From positions 1 through 8,540 of the forward strand of contig JAZSHF010000022.1 of NCBI GenBank assembly GCA_045533115.1: DNA of 8,540 bases, read 5' to 3'. The stretch is from Colimorpha_A sp045533115 (GTDB lineage: Bacteria; Bacillota; Clostridia; Oscillospirales; CAG-272). The stretch's first letter is position 1. Each line of letters opens with the position of its first letter. The notes under the pieces are model-generated. The model was given only the letters and a program-made list of their open reading frames with translations, ran no database searches and was not told the origin of the DNA. Both the position numbers and the translations under genes were made by a program. Below, in pieces: positions 1-6,165 of this stretch.

Positions 1-47
1 AAATCAAAAAACAAATATATCTATAAATCCAAAGAGAGGCAACCATC

Positions 48-1328
48 ATGATCGACATCAAATACATCAAGGAAAATCCGGAAGAAGTCATCGCCCGTTA
101 CGCCGTCAAGGGCAAGGACGCAAGAGAAGAAATCGAAAAGATCCTTGAGCTGGACGCCAAGCGCCGCGCGCTGATCGCCGAGACCGAGTCGCACAAGGCC
201 GAGCAGAACAAGGTCAACAAGCTCATCCCGCAGTACAAGAAGGAGGGCAAGGACGTTGCCCCCATTTTCGCGCAGATGAAGGAGCTCGGTGCTAAGACGA
301 AGGCAAACGACGAGCTTCTCAAGACAGTTGAGGAGCAGTTCAACGACCTTATGTACGCTCTTCCCAACCTTCCCGACCGCGACCTCAAGCCCGGCGGAAA
401 GGAAAATAACGAGCCGCTCCGCTATTTCGGCGAGCCTCACGTTTTCGACTTCGAGCCGAAGAACCACGTTGACCTTTGCACCGATCTCGGTCTTATCGAC
501 TACAAGCGCGGAACGAAGCTCGCAGGAAGCGGCTTCTGGATCTATTCCGGCATCGGCGCACGTCTTGAATGGGCGCTTCTCAACTACTTTATTGATACTC
601 ACATTTCTAACGGCTACGAATTTATGCTCGTTCCTCACATGCTCGAGTACGAATGCGGATTTACTGCAGGACAGTTCCCGAAGTTTGCCGACGAAGTCTA
701 CAAGATCGCAAATCCGACCGACGACCGCGTTCACTATATGCTTCCGACCGCAGAGGCGGCGCTCGTTTCGCTTCACAGAAACGAGATATTGACCGAGGCT
801 GATCTTCCTAAGAAGTACATCAGCTATACGCCCTGCTTCCGCCGCGAAGCGGGAAGCTACCGTTCCGACGAGCGCGGAATGGTACGCGGACATCAGTTCA
901 ATAAGGTAGAGATGGTTCAGTACACACTTCCCGAAAAGAGCGACGAGGCGTTCGACGAGCTCGTTTCTCACGCAGAGGCGCTTGTAAGCGGTCTCGGCTT
1001 CCATTTCCGTACCGTCCGCCTTGCCGCTGAGGACTGCTCGGCATCTATGGCGCGCACCTACGACATCGAGATCCAAATCCCGTCTATGAACGGCTACAAG
1101 GAGGTCTCCTCGGTTTCAAACGCACGCGACTATCAGGCGCGCCGCGGACAGATGAGGGTAAAGCGCGACGACGGAAGAATTGAGTACGTTCACACGCTCA
1201 ACGGCTCGGGACTTGCAACAAGCCGTATTCTCCCCGCTCTCGTTGAGCAAAACCAGAACGCCGACGGCTCCGTTAACGTACCTGACGTTCTCAAGAAGTA
1301 TCTCGGAATGGATGTAATCGGAAAGTAA
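48..1328 (+). CDS. serS: Seryl-tRNA synthetase
   Basis: Cytoplasmic class II aminoacyl-tRNA synthetase that activates serine with ATP and charges tRNA-Ser (and tRNA-Sec where present). The 426-aa length is normal for bacterial SerRS. The N-terminal ~110 residues are charged and helical, matching the tRNA-binding coiled-coil arm. The core shows TAEAALVSLH (233-242, serine-site TxE loop), motif 2 at about 260-288 (YTPCFRREAGSYRSDERG followed by HQFNKVE), EVSSVSNARDYQARR (352-366) and motif 3 NGSGLATSRILPALVE (385-400). The start is supported by AGAGAGG at 33-39, 8 nt upstream of ATG. Only 47 nt of leader is in the window, so a T-box or promoter upstream cannot be judged. Wording differs slightly from textbook SerRS (for example VRGHQF where RVHQF is common), but all class II motifs are present. 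No clear terminator follows. Identification is secure. Confidence 0.97.
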   Translation: MIDIKYIKENPEEVIARYAVKGKDAREEIEKILELDAKRRALIAETESHKAEQNKVNKLIPQYKKEGKDVAPIFAQMKELGAKTKANDELLKTVEEQFNDLMYALPNLPDRDLKPGGKENNEPLRYFGEPHVFDFEPKNHVDLCTDLGLIDYKRGTKLAGSGFWIYSGIGARLEWALLNYFIDTHISNGYEFMLVPHMLEYECGFTAGQFPKFADEVYKIANPTDDRVHYMLPTAEAALVSLHRNEILTEADLPKKYISYTPCFRREAGSYRSDERGMVRGHQFNKVEMVQYTLPEKSDEAFDELVSHAEALVSGLGFHFRTVRLAAEDCSASMARTYDIEIQIPSMNGYKEVSSVSNARDYQARRGQMRVKRDDGRIEYVHTLNGSGLATSRILPALVEQNQNADGSVNVPDVLKKYLGMDVIGK

Positions 1329-1331
1329 TAG

Positions 1332-1397
1332 GTTAACGGTGTTAACTTGTTAAACAATCAAACATTATATCTTTCCTTCTCCTGAGGGGAAGGAAAG
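1332..1397. repeat. Intergenic GTTAAC repeats and a 12-bp hairpin after serS
   Basis: The 116-nt gap between serS and the next gene holds two items. First, GTTAAC occurs twice with a GGT spacer (1332-1346), followed closely by GTTAAA; the pair can form a 6-bp stem. Second, 1371-1382 pairs with 1386-1397 around a TGA loop (CTTTCCTTCTCC against GGGGAAGGAAAG, one G-T pair). No T-run follows the hairpin on either strand, so it is not a typical intrinsic terminator. A weak promoter-like pair TTAACT (1342-1347), 17 nt, TTATAT (1365-1370) could serve the downstream gene; I would not rely on it. The hairpin resembles the CCTTCTCC...GGAGAAGG arms of the repeat at 4447-4592 and may be a relic of a related element. 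Confidence 0.5.
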
Positions 1398-1444
1398 AAA
1401 AGCAGTCTATAAACTTTGTAATATAACCGAAAGGAGCTGACATC

Positions 1445-1885
1445 ATGACCCTTGCTAAACTGTTAACGGGCGGAAACACGACGACCGCCTCAATAATCTG
1501 GGCGATAATACTCGGTGTATTCATCGCAATCGTGATAACCTATATAAACAAAAAGACGGTAGGCAAGCTCGTAAACAAGCTCCTTGCACTGCCTGCCGAC
1601 AGTGAGGATAACGCCGTGTCGCTTGACGATATCGGCTTCGGCGACAAGGGCGCGCTCCGATATGCGCTCCGCCCGACGTCGACGCTTTCAAACGTAATTA
1701 AGAAAACCGACGACGGCAGATATTACATTCCCGAGGACGCACAGTACAGAGCCGAGGTTCAGTTTACTCAGGATAAGCTTTCGGTTATGACACTTGTAAT
1801 TTCGGCAGTATTTCTGATAATCGCAGGAAGCGCGCTGCTTAACGTACTTCCGAGCTTCATTGATCTGTTTAAGGGTATTTTTTGA
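1445..1885 (+). CDS. Small two-helix membrane protein, unknown function
   Basis: I do not recognise a named family for this 146-aa protein. Two hydrophobic segments are visible: about residues 16-35 (IIWAIILGVFIAIVITYI) and 115-136 (VMTLVISAVFLIIAGSALLNVL). Between them lies a ~75-residue polar stretch with DDIGFGDKGALRYALRPTSTLSNVIKKTDDGRYYIPED, which must lie on one side of the membrane. A hairpin topology with the loop outside or inside cannot be decided from sequence; lysines after helix 1 (NKKTVGK) suggest a cytoplasmic loop. The start is supported by AAGGAG at 1431-1436, 8 nt before ATG. It ends 9 nt before the MORN-repeat gene, which indicates cotranscription. Codon use matches its neighbours, so it is probably resident. 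Real gene: high confidence; function: none assigned. Confidence 0.85.
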   Translation: MTLAKLLTGGNTTTASIIWAIILGVFIAIVITYINKKTVGKLVNKLLALPADSEDNAVSLDDIGFGDKGALRYALRPTSTLSNVIKKTDDGRYYIPEDAQYRAEVQFTQDKLSVMTLVISAVFLIIAGSALLNVLPSFIDLFKGIF

Positions 1886-1894
1886 GGATAAACG

Positions 1895-2749
1895 ATGAAT
1901 AAATTAAATTTGAAAAAAAGATACCATAAGCCGTACGAGCTTGTTCTCTACGCGCTTGTCGTTGCCGCGGGACTTCTTATACTGACGGTTCTTTTCGCGT
2001 ACCTTTTCGGGTTCCGCTACTTTTCCGTCAAGACCGACAACGGAACGATAAAGTTCATCGGCAGAGTTGATGGCAGCGGTGCGCTCGAATCGGGAACGCT
2101 ATACTATTCAGACGGAAAAACCGGCAAGATATTAAGCAAGACCTCGACCGTCAAATATTCCGACGGAAGCATCTACGAGGGAGTGCTGGTAAACCTGCAA
2201 AAAAGCGGAAAGGGAAAGATAACCTACAAAAACGGCGACACCTACGAGGGTGATTTCAAAAAGGACAAGATATCGGGCAACGGCGAATACGTTTTCGATA
2301 ACGGCGACACCTACGTCGGCGAATTTTTGAACGGCAAAAAGCACGGCGTCGGCAAGTACACATTTGCATCAGACGGCTCCTATTATGAGGGAAGCTTCGA
2401 AAACGACGCAAAGAACGGAAACGGCGTTTTCGTTCAGGCGGACGGTACGAAATACGACGGCGAATATAAGAACGACGTCAAAAACGGCATCGGAACTCTT
2501 ATCTTTGCAAACGGCGACCGTTACGAGGGTGAATTTGTAAACGACGTGCGCTCGGGCGACGGAAAATACGTCTGGGCAAACGGCGATACCTATATTGGCG
2601 AATTTTATAACAATCTTATGCACGGCTGGGGAAAATACACCTGGGCAGAGGGCAGAATTTACGAGGGCGTGTTTGAAAACGGCGTGATCGTACGCGTTGA
2701 CACACCCGAAAGTCCTGATGAAAACGAAACGCAAACGCCTGCACAGTAA
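1895..2749 (+). CDS. Membrane-anchored MORN-repeat protein
   Basis: The 284-aa protein has a short basic N-terminus (KKRYHKP), one transmembrane segment at about 16-38, then a linker and a run of MORN repeats from about 92 to 267. Seven full 23-24-residue units and one partial unit are visible, each with the pattern YxGxFxNxxxxGxGxYxxxNG (for example DTYEGDFKKDKISGNGEYVFDNG at 115-137). The C-terminus is an acidic, proline-rich tail (PESPDENETQTP). MORN repeats form extended beta-hairpin solenoids; in eukaryotes some contact membranes or proteins, while bacterial roles are largely unknown. With the positive N-terminus inside, the repeats would lie outside the membrane. At DNA level the array repeats with a period near 69 nt. 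RBS GAGGAT lies just before ATG. It sits 9 nt after the preceding gene and 12 nt before the next. Partner or substrate is unknown. Confidence 0.9.
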   Translation: MNKLNLKKRYHKPYELVLYALVVAAGLLILTVLFAYLFGFRYFSVKTDNGTIKFIGRVDGSGALESGTLYYSDGKTGKILSKTSTVKYSDGSIYEGVLVNLQKSGKGKITYKNGDTYEGDFKKDKISGNGEYVFDNGDTYVGEFLNGKKHGVGKYTFASDGSYYEGSFENDAKNGNGVFVQADGTKYDGEYKNDVKNGIGTLIFANGDRYEGEFVNDVRSGDGKYVWANGDTYIGEFYNNLMHGWGKYTWAEGRIYEGVFENGVIVRVDTPESPDENETQTPAQ

Positions 2750-2761
2750 TAGGAGAATAAT

Positions 2762-3493
2762 ATGTGGGGAATTTTCGGCATCGCGCATATTATAAGCTGG
2801 CCCGTCGCGGCGGCGATAATTTTTGCGCTCTATTTTCTGATAAGAAATAAAAGTGAAAAAACGCAGAGAATAGTTCTCGGCATCCTTTCGCTGAGCGGAA
2901 TTTCGGCAATAATCTACAATCTCGTTATGTGGGGAAGCCCCCTTGAGTATCTTCCTCTCCATCTTTGCTCGATAAACGCGATCCTTCTTCCGATCGCGAT
3001 CCTGACGAAGAACAAGACAGTCGGAAATATGCTGGTCTTATGGTGCATCGGCGCGCTCGCGGCTGTAATGCTCAATTTCTACGCGGACGAGGCGTCCGAT
3101 ATGTACAACCCTACCTTCTGGTTCTTCTATCTGCCGCATGTTCTTGAATTTGGTATTCCGATAATCGCATTCAAGCTCGGAATCATCAAGCTCGATTACA
3201 AAACGATACCGAGAACGCTCATATTGACTGCCGCTATCTACACAGCGATACATTTCATCAACCTCGGACTCATCGAATACGTTAAGGCGAAAAACCTTGT
3301 CGATTACGCCGGTAACCTTTTACATATAAACTATATGTACTCTATTCAATCCGAGGGCTTCCCGCTGCTCAGTACCTTCTGGCAGATAATTCCGCATAGA
3401 TACTGGTATATGTTCCTCGTTTTCCCGATAATTGCAGTATATCTTATGATAATTTACCTGCCGCAGATAATAAGACAAAAGAAAGCAAAATAA
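2762..3493 (+). CDS. Multi-pass membrane protein, TIGR02206/YwaF (TMEM164-like) family
   Basis: This 243-aa integral membrane protein has about six to seven hydrophobic segments (roughly 10-27, 38-57, 70-81, 88-106, 119-140, 152-172 and 213-235) and a basic C-terminus (RQKKAK). The signature LPLHLCSINAILLPIAI (64-80) is what I recall as typical of the YwaF/TIGR02206 family. The eukaryotic relative TMEM164 is reported to be a lipid acyltransferase that uses a conserved Cys and His in the membrane. Here C69 in LPLHLC and H126 in FFYLPHVLEF are spaced in a comparable way; equating them is my inference. The bacterial function is unestablished. RBS AGGAGA precedes ATG. The stop codon overlaps the start of the radical SAM gene (TAATG), so translation is probably coupled. 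Family assignment is fairly good; activity is speculative. Confidence 0.8.
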   Translation: MWGIFGIAHIISWPVAAAIIFALYFLIRNKSEKTQRIVLGILSLSGISAIIYNLVMWGSPLEYLPLHLCSINAILLPIAILTKNKTVGNMLVLWCIGALAAVMLNFYADEASDMYNPTFWFFYLPHVLEFGIPIIAFKLGIIKLDYKTIPRTLILTAAIYTAIHFINLGLIEYVKAKNLVDYAGNLLHINYMYSIQSEGFPLLSTFWQIIPHRYWYMFLVFPIIAVYLMIIYLPQIIRQKKAK

Positions 3494-4416
3494 TGATCTA
3501 TGCAAATAATAAGCGTTATTATACCTACGACGCTTTTTTGAAGGAAAAATTCGGATCAAAGACAATAAAAATCCCCCTTGACGGGGGATTTTCCTGTCCT
3601 AATATAGACGGCACGAAAGGGAGAGGCGGCTGCACCTACTGCACGAAGGAAGCACTGCCTTACCGAGGCAAGCCGATAGTCGAGCAATTTGAGCTCGGAC
3701 GCGAGCCGCTTATCAAAAAATGGGGCAGAGAGGGTATAAAAGAGCAGTTTATACCCTATTTTCAGGTCTTTTCATGCACTTATGCGCCCATAAATACGCT
3801 AAAAAGGCTCTATTATGAGGCACTTGAGATGCCTAATACCGTCGGACTGTCTATCGCAACGCGAGTTGACTGCCTTAATGACGAGGTCGTTGATCTACTT
3901 CGCGAAATAAACGAAAAAACCTTCCTTACCGTCGAGCTTGGGCTTCAGACAGTCCACGAGAAAACGGCAAAAAGGATAAACCGCGGGCATACCTTTGAGG
4001 AATTTCTCAAGGGCTACGAAATGCTCGACGGGATAAACCGATGTGTACATCTGATAAACGGTCTTCCGGGCGAAAGCAGGGAAATGATGTTAGAGAACGC
4101 GAAAACGGTGGCGCGCCTGCGTCCGCATTCGGTAAAAATACATATGCTGTACCTTGAAAACGGCACGAAAATGACCGAGGAATACCTTGCCGAGCCTTTT
4201 CATATTCTATCCCTTGCAGAATACGTTGATATTACGGTCAGCCAGCTCGAATACTTTCACCCCGAAACGGTGATAGGACGACTGACGGGTGACGGAAAAC
4301 GCGAAAACCTCATTGAACCGACGTGGTCGCTCAAGAAATTCTGCGTTCTGAATGAAATTGATAAGGAATTCAGAAGAAGAAACAGCTATCAGGGGATAAA
4401 TTTTGAGGGGCAATAG
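3493..4416 (+). CDS. Radical SAM protein, YhcC/TIGR01212 family
   Basis: The 307-aa protein should bind a [4Fe-4S] cluster and cleave S-adenosylmethionine in the cytoplasm; the substrate of this family is not known to me. The cluster motif is C35PNIDG...GGC47TYC50, a C-x11-C-x2-C spacing characteristic of TIGR01212/YhcC rather than the classic C-x3-C-x2-C. Further family-like blocks are SIATRVDCLNDEVVDLL (about 120-136), LTVELGLQTVHEKTAKRINRGH (about 140-161) and HLINGLPGES (about 181-190), consistent with a radical SAM TIM-barrel. Length is normal. The ATG overlaps the upstream stop codon (TAATG at 3491-3495) with only the purine-rich GAAAGCAAAA before it, so translational coupling is likely. 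Codons 26-33 contain a perfect 10-bp terminator-like hairpin, described separately. It is the last gene of the 1445-4416 run. Confidence 0.92.
   Translation: MIYANNKRYYTYDAFLKEKFGSKTIKIPLDGGFSCPNIDGTKGRGGCTYCTKEALPYRGKPIVEQFELGREPLIKKWGREGIKEQFIPYFQVFSCTYAPINTLKRLYYEALEMPNTVGLSIATRVDCLNDEVVDLLREINEKTFLTVELGLQTVHEKTAKRINRGHTFEEFLKGYEMLDGINRCVHLINGLPGESREMMLENAKTVARLRPHSVKIHMLYLENGTKMTEEYLAEPFHILSLAEYVDITVSQLEYFHPETVIGRLTGDGKRENLIEPTWSLKKFCVLNEIDKEFRRRNSYQGINFEGQ
3568..3592 (+). other. Perfect 10-bp terminator-like hairpin inside the radical SAM gene
   Basis: AAAATCCCCC (3568-3577), loop TTGAC, GGGGGATTTT (3583-3592) form an uninterrupted 10-bp stem. It covers exactly codons 26-33 (Lys-Ile-Pro-Leu-Asp-Gly-Gly-Phe), just before the cluster cysteine C35. 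It looks like an intrinsic terminator with four Ts inside the stem, but the following bases are CCTGTCC, so a proper U-tract is missing. Part of the pairing is forced by the conserved GGF residues; the choice of CCC, GGG and GGA codons completes the stem. It may attenuate transcription or affect mRNA folding near the start, or be chance. Confidence 0.4.
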
Positions 4417-4446
4417 CACGGCAAAAACGCCTCGCCGCATCCCTTT

Positions 4447-4592
4447 GCCTTCTCCAGCGGGAGAAGGTGCCGAGTGTAACGAGGCGGATGAGGTGTCCGG
4501 GGTGTGATGTTACATCACTTTGGCATACGGTTGCTTCGCAACCCACACCTCATCCGTCGGCTTCGCCGCCACCTTCTCCCGCTGGAGAAGGC
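4447..4592. repeat. MITE/REP-like element with 23-bp perfect terminal inverted repeats
   Basis: 4447-4469 is the exact reverse complement of 4570-4592 (23 bp). Each end is itself a hairpin: CCTTCTCC (4448-4455), loop AGCG, GGAGAAGG (4460-4467), and its mirror copy at the right end. Moving inward, CGGATGAGGTGT (4485-4496) pairs with ACACCTCATCCG (4545-4556), with a diverged segment between. The centre holds two small palindromes: GTGATGTTACATCAC (4504-4518) and GGTTGCTTCGCAACC (4529-4543). The whole 146-nt unit can fold into one long branched hairpin. It has no coding capacity, which fits a non-autonomous miniature element or a REP doublet. I associate CTTCTCC/GGAGAAGG plus CTCATCCG repeats with gut Clostridia from memory. 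No target-site duplication is obvious. Confidence 0.8.
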
Positions 4593-4632
4593 AAGAAAAC
4601 GTGGCAAAGCTTCCTTAAATCGAAAGGGGTTT

Positions 4633-4692
4633 CCAAAGGGGAAAACGTTTGAAAATTTGCGAAGGCAAATTTTCATCGGTTTGCCTCTTTGG
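4633..4692. repeat. Nested palindrome (cruciform-type) upstream of the MATE gene
   Basis: Outer arms 4633-4647 (CCAAAGGGGAAAACG) and 4677-4692 (CGGTTTGCCTCTTTGG) pair with two mismatches and one bulge. Inside them a perfect 11-bp stem forms between TGAAAATTTGC (4650-4660) and GCAAATTTTCA (4665-4675), loop GAAG. The structure ends about 60 nt before the MATE start codon. No T-run follows, so it is not a standard terminator. It is most likely a repeat insertion rather than a riboswitch, but no copy number can be judged from this window. Confidence 0.65.
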
Positions 4693-4705
4693 TGTGTTTC
4701 TTTTG

Positions 4706-4737
4706 TAACTTTTCTTTGCACAAACAAAGAAAAGTTA
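4706..4737. repeat. 13-bp hairpin just upstream of the MATE ribosome site
   Basis: TAACTTTTCTTTG (4706-4718) pairs perfectly with CAAAGAAAAGTTA (4725-4737) around the loop CACAAA. It ends 7 nt before the CAGGAG ribosome site of the MATE gene. From memory, TAACTTTTCTTTG inverted repeats are widespread in gut Clostridia as intergenic repeats. In the transcript it would place a stable stem next to the ribosome site and could influence translation; that effect is inference. Confidence 0.65.
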
Positions 4738-4754
4738 ATAAAACAGGAGCAACA

Positions 4755-6074
4755 ATGGACAACATTCTTCAAGGAAAAACCAAACCGTTATACATAAAAT
4801 ACCTCATCGCCGCATCGGGAAGCGCAATGATATCCTGCATATTCGCAACTGTTGACGGAATAATGATAGGCAGATACCACGGCCCGTCAGGAAGCGCCGC
4901 TATTGCGGTATTCAACCCGCTTTGGGGGCTCATGTTCAGTCTTGCGCTCCTATGCGGCATAGGCGGCTCGGTGCTTTTTGCTAACTGTCGCGGAAAGGGC
5001 GACGAGAAAAACGCGCAACAGTTTTTCACGCTCTCTGTATTTTTGGGCGCGATTTTTTCGGTATTCGTAATGCTTATAGTCGGACTGTTTCAGGACGAGC
5101 TTTTCCTCCTTTTCGGTGCCGACGGCGAGCTTTTGTACCTATGCAAGCAATATTTAAGACCGCTTTTATATGCGATCCCGAGCTGTATTTTTGGCTCAAT
5201 TTTAGCATCTTATCTGCGAAATGACGATAACCCGAATCTTGCGACGCTTGCCGTCATAATAGGCGGATTATTTAACTGCTTCGGTGACTATTTCTTCATT
5301 TTCACCCTCGATCTCGGCATATACGGAGCAGGACTTGCAACCGCGATCGGTCAGTTTATACCGGTAATCATAATGCTGACGCATTTTGCAAGAAAGAAGA
5401 ACACGCTCCGAATCGTCAAGCCCGAAAATCCGCTGAAAAAGGTTAAAAGCATCTCAGTGACGGGCTTCTCGACCGCAATAAGCGACCTCGCGGCGGGCAT
5501 CATCTGCATACTTTTCAATCGACAGATTATGAAGCACCTCGGCGCAAACGCGCTCGCCGTCTACGGCGTGCTCGCGTGCGTTACGGCATTCGTACAGTGC
5601 CTTGCATACGGTGCCGGGCAGGCAATACAGCCCCTCGTTTCACAGAATTACGGCGCAAAGCAGTATGATAGAATCCAAAAATTCTTCAAGTACGGGCTCT
5701 ATACCTGTATCGCGATGGGAGTGTTCTGGACTGTACTTTCCATCATCTTCCCCAACGCTATGATCCATCTGTTTATGAAGCCGACGGCAGAGGTTATCAA
5801 AATCGCGCCCGCCATTATTCGCGCGTACGGTATTTCTTATCTGCTGCTGCCGTTCAATATATTGGCAATCTATTATTTCCAGTCAATTATGCAGCCGAAA
5901 ATTTCAATGGCGGCATCGTTTTTGCGGGGCATCATTATCAGCGGCGCCCTGGTCGTCATTCTCCCGCTCATTTTCAGCGCTGAAAGCATCTGGTATTCGA
6001 TGCTCATAACCGAGCTTCTCGTCGGAGCCTTCTGCATATACTATATAAGAAAATGTAACAGGGAATTTATTTGA
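4755..6074 (+). CDS. MATE-family multidrug/Na+ antiporter-type exporter
   Basis: This cytoplasmic-membrane exporter of the MATE family (MepA/NorM-like) is expected to export organic cations or drugs using an ion gradient; the substrate is unknown. I chose ATG at 4755 (439 aa) because CAGGAG lies 5 nt upstream and the protein then begins MDNILQGKTKPLYIKYLIAASG, a typical MATE start. The earlier in-frame ATG at 4689 would add 22 residues encoded by repeat DNA and lacks a ribosome site. About twelve hydrophobic helices are visible. Family-like blocks are VDGIMIGRYHGPSGSAAIAVFNP (first repeat), LRNDDNPNLATLAVIIGGLFNCFGDYFFIF, and AYGAGQAIQPLVSQNYGAKQYDRI (second repeat). Length is normal. It is separated from the upstream operon by repeats. 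The XRE-type regulator 91 nt downstream could control it, but that is only positional evidence. Confidence 0.93.
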   Translation: MDNILQGKTKPLYIKYLIAASGSAMISCIFATVDGIMIGRYHGPSGSAAIAVFNPLWGLMFSLALLCGIGGSVLFANCRGKGDEKNAQQFFTLSVFLGAIFSVFVMLIVGLFQDELFLLFGADGELLYLCKQYLRPLLYAIPSCIFGSILASYLRNDDNPNLATLAVIIGGLFNCFGDYFFIFTLDLGIYGAGLATAIGQFIPVIIMLTHFARKKNTLRIVKPENPLKKVKSISVTGFSTAISDLAAGIICILFNRQIMKHLGANALAVYGVLACVTAFVQCLAYGAGQAIQPLVSQNYGAKQYDRIQKFFKYGLYTCIAMGVFWTVLSIIFPNAMIHLFMKPTAEVIKIAPAIIRAYGISYLLLPFNILAIYYFQSIMQPKISMAASFLRGIIISGALVVILPLIFSAESIWYSMLITELLVGAFCIYYIRKCNREFI

Positions 6075-6083
6075 ATCAAACAG

Positions 6084-6107
6084 CGGTTGATTTTCAAAAC
6101 TCAACCG
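6084..6107. promoter_or_regulatory. 7-bp inverted repeat between MATE and XRE genes
   Basis: CGGTTGA (6084-6090) and TCAACCG (6101-6107) are perfect inverted arms 10 nt apart, with TTTT/AAAA inside them. The repeat lies 10 nt after the MATE stop codon and about 60 nt before the XRE start. It could be a weak terminator for the MATE gene (a T-rich stretch TTTCCTTTTT appears at 6116-6125, rather far downstream) or an operator for the regulator. Possible -10 boxes TAAAAT (6138-6143) or TATTAT (6143-6148) lie downstream, with no good -35. Confidence 0.3.
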
Positions 6108-6165
6108 ACGGTATGTTTCCTTTTTACCAAAACGTGATAAAATATTATCGAGAGGAGGGCATTAA

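Larger units (their letters stand above)
4417..4754. other. Gene-free intergenic region built of palindromic repeats
   Basis: These 338 nt between the radical SAM and MATE genes contain no convincing gene. Short open frames here have no ribosome site or plausible protein and are read through palindromes. About three quarters of the region is covered by three inverted-repeat structures annotated separately (4447-4592, 4633-4692, 4706-4737). The MATE ribosome site CAGGAG is at 4744-4749. I see no clear sigma-70 promoter, although the MATE gene probably needs one here. Confidence 0.7.

Noticed and set aside
21..1076. Long 351-codon open frame antisense to serS
   Set aside because: It lies opposite a secure seryl-tRNA synthetase, has no ribosome site, and its composition is what the complement of serS codons would give.
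1895..2749. Tandem ~69-nt periodicity considered as a CRISPR or satellite array
   Set aside because: The repeats are diverged, in frame and explained by the MORN-protein units; no identical repeat with unique spacers is present anywhere in the window.
4689..4754. Upstream start for the MATE exporter
   Set aside because: The extra 22 residues are encoded by repeat sequence without a ribosome site; ATG at 4755 has CAGGAG 5 nt upstream and matches family N-termini.
4467..4797. Overlapping short open frames in the 4417-4754 gap
   Set aside because: They run through palindromic repeat DNA, have no ribosome sites, give low-complexity Arg/Leu/Pro-rich products and overlap the MATE start.
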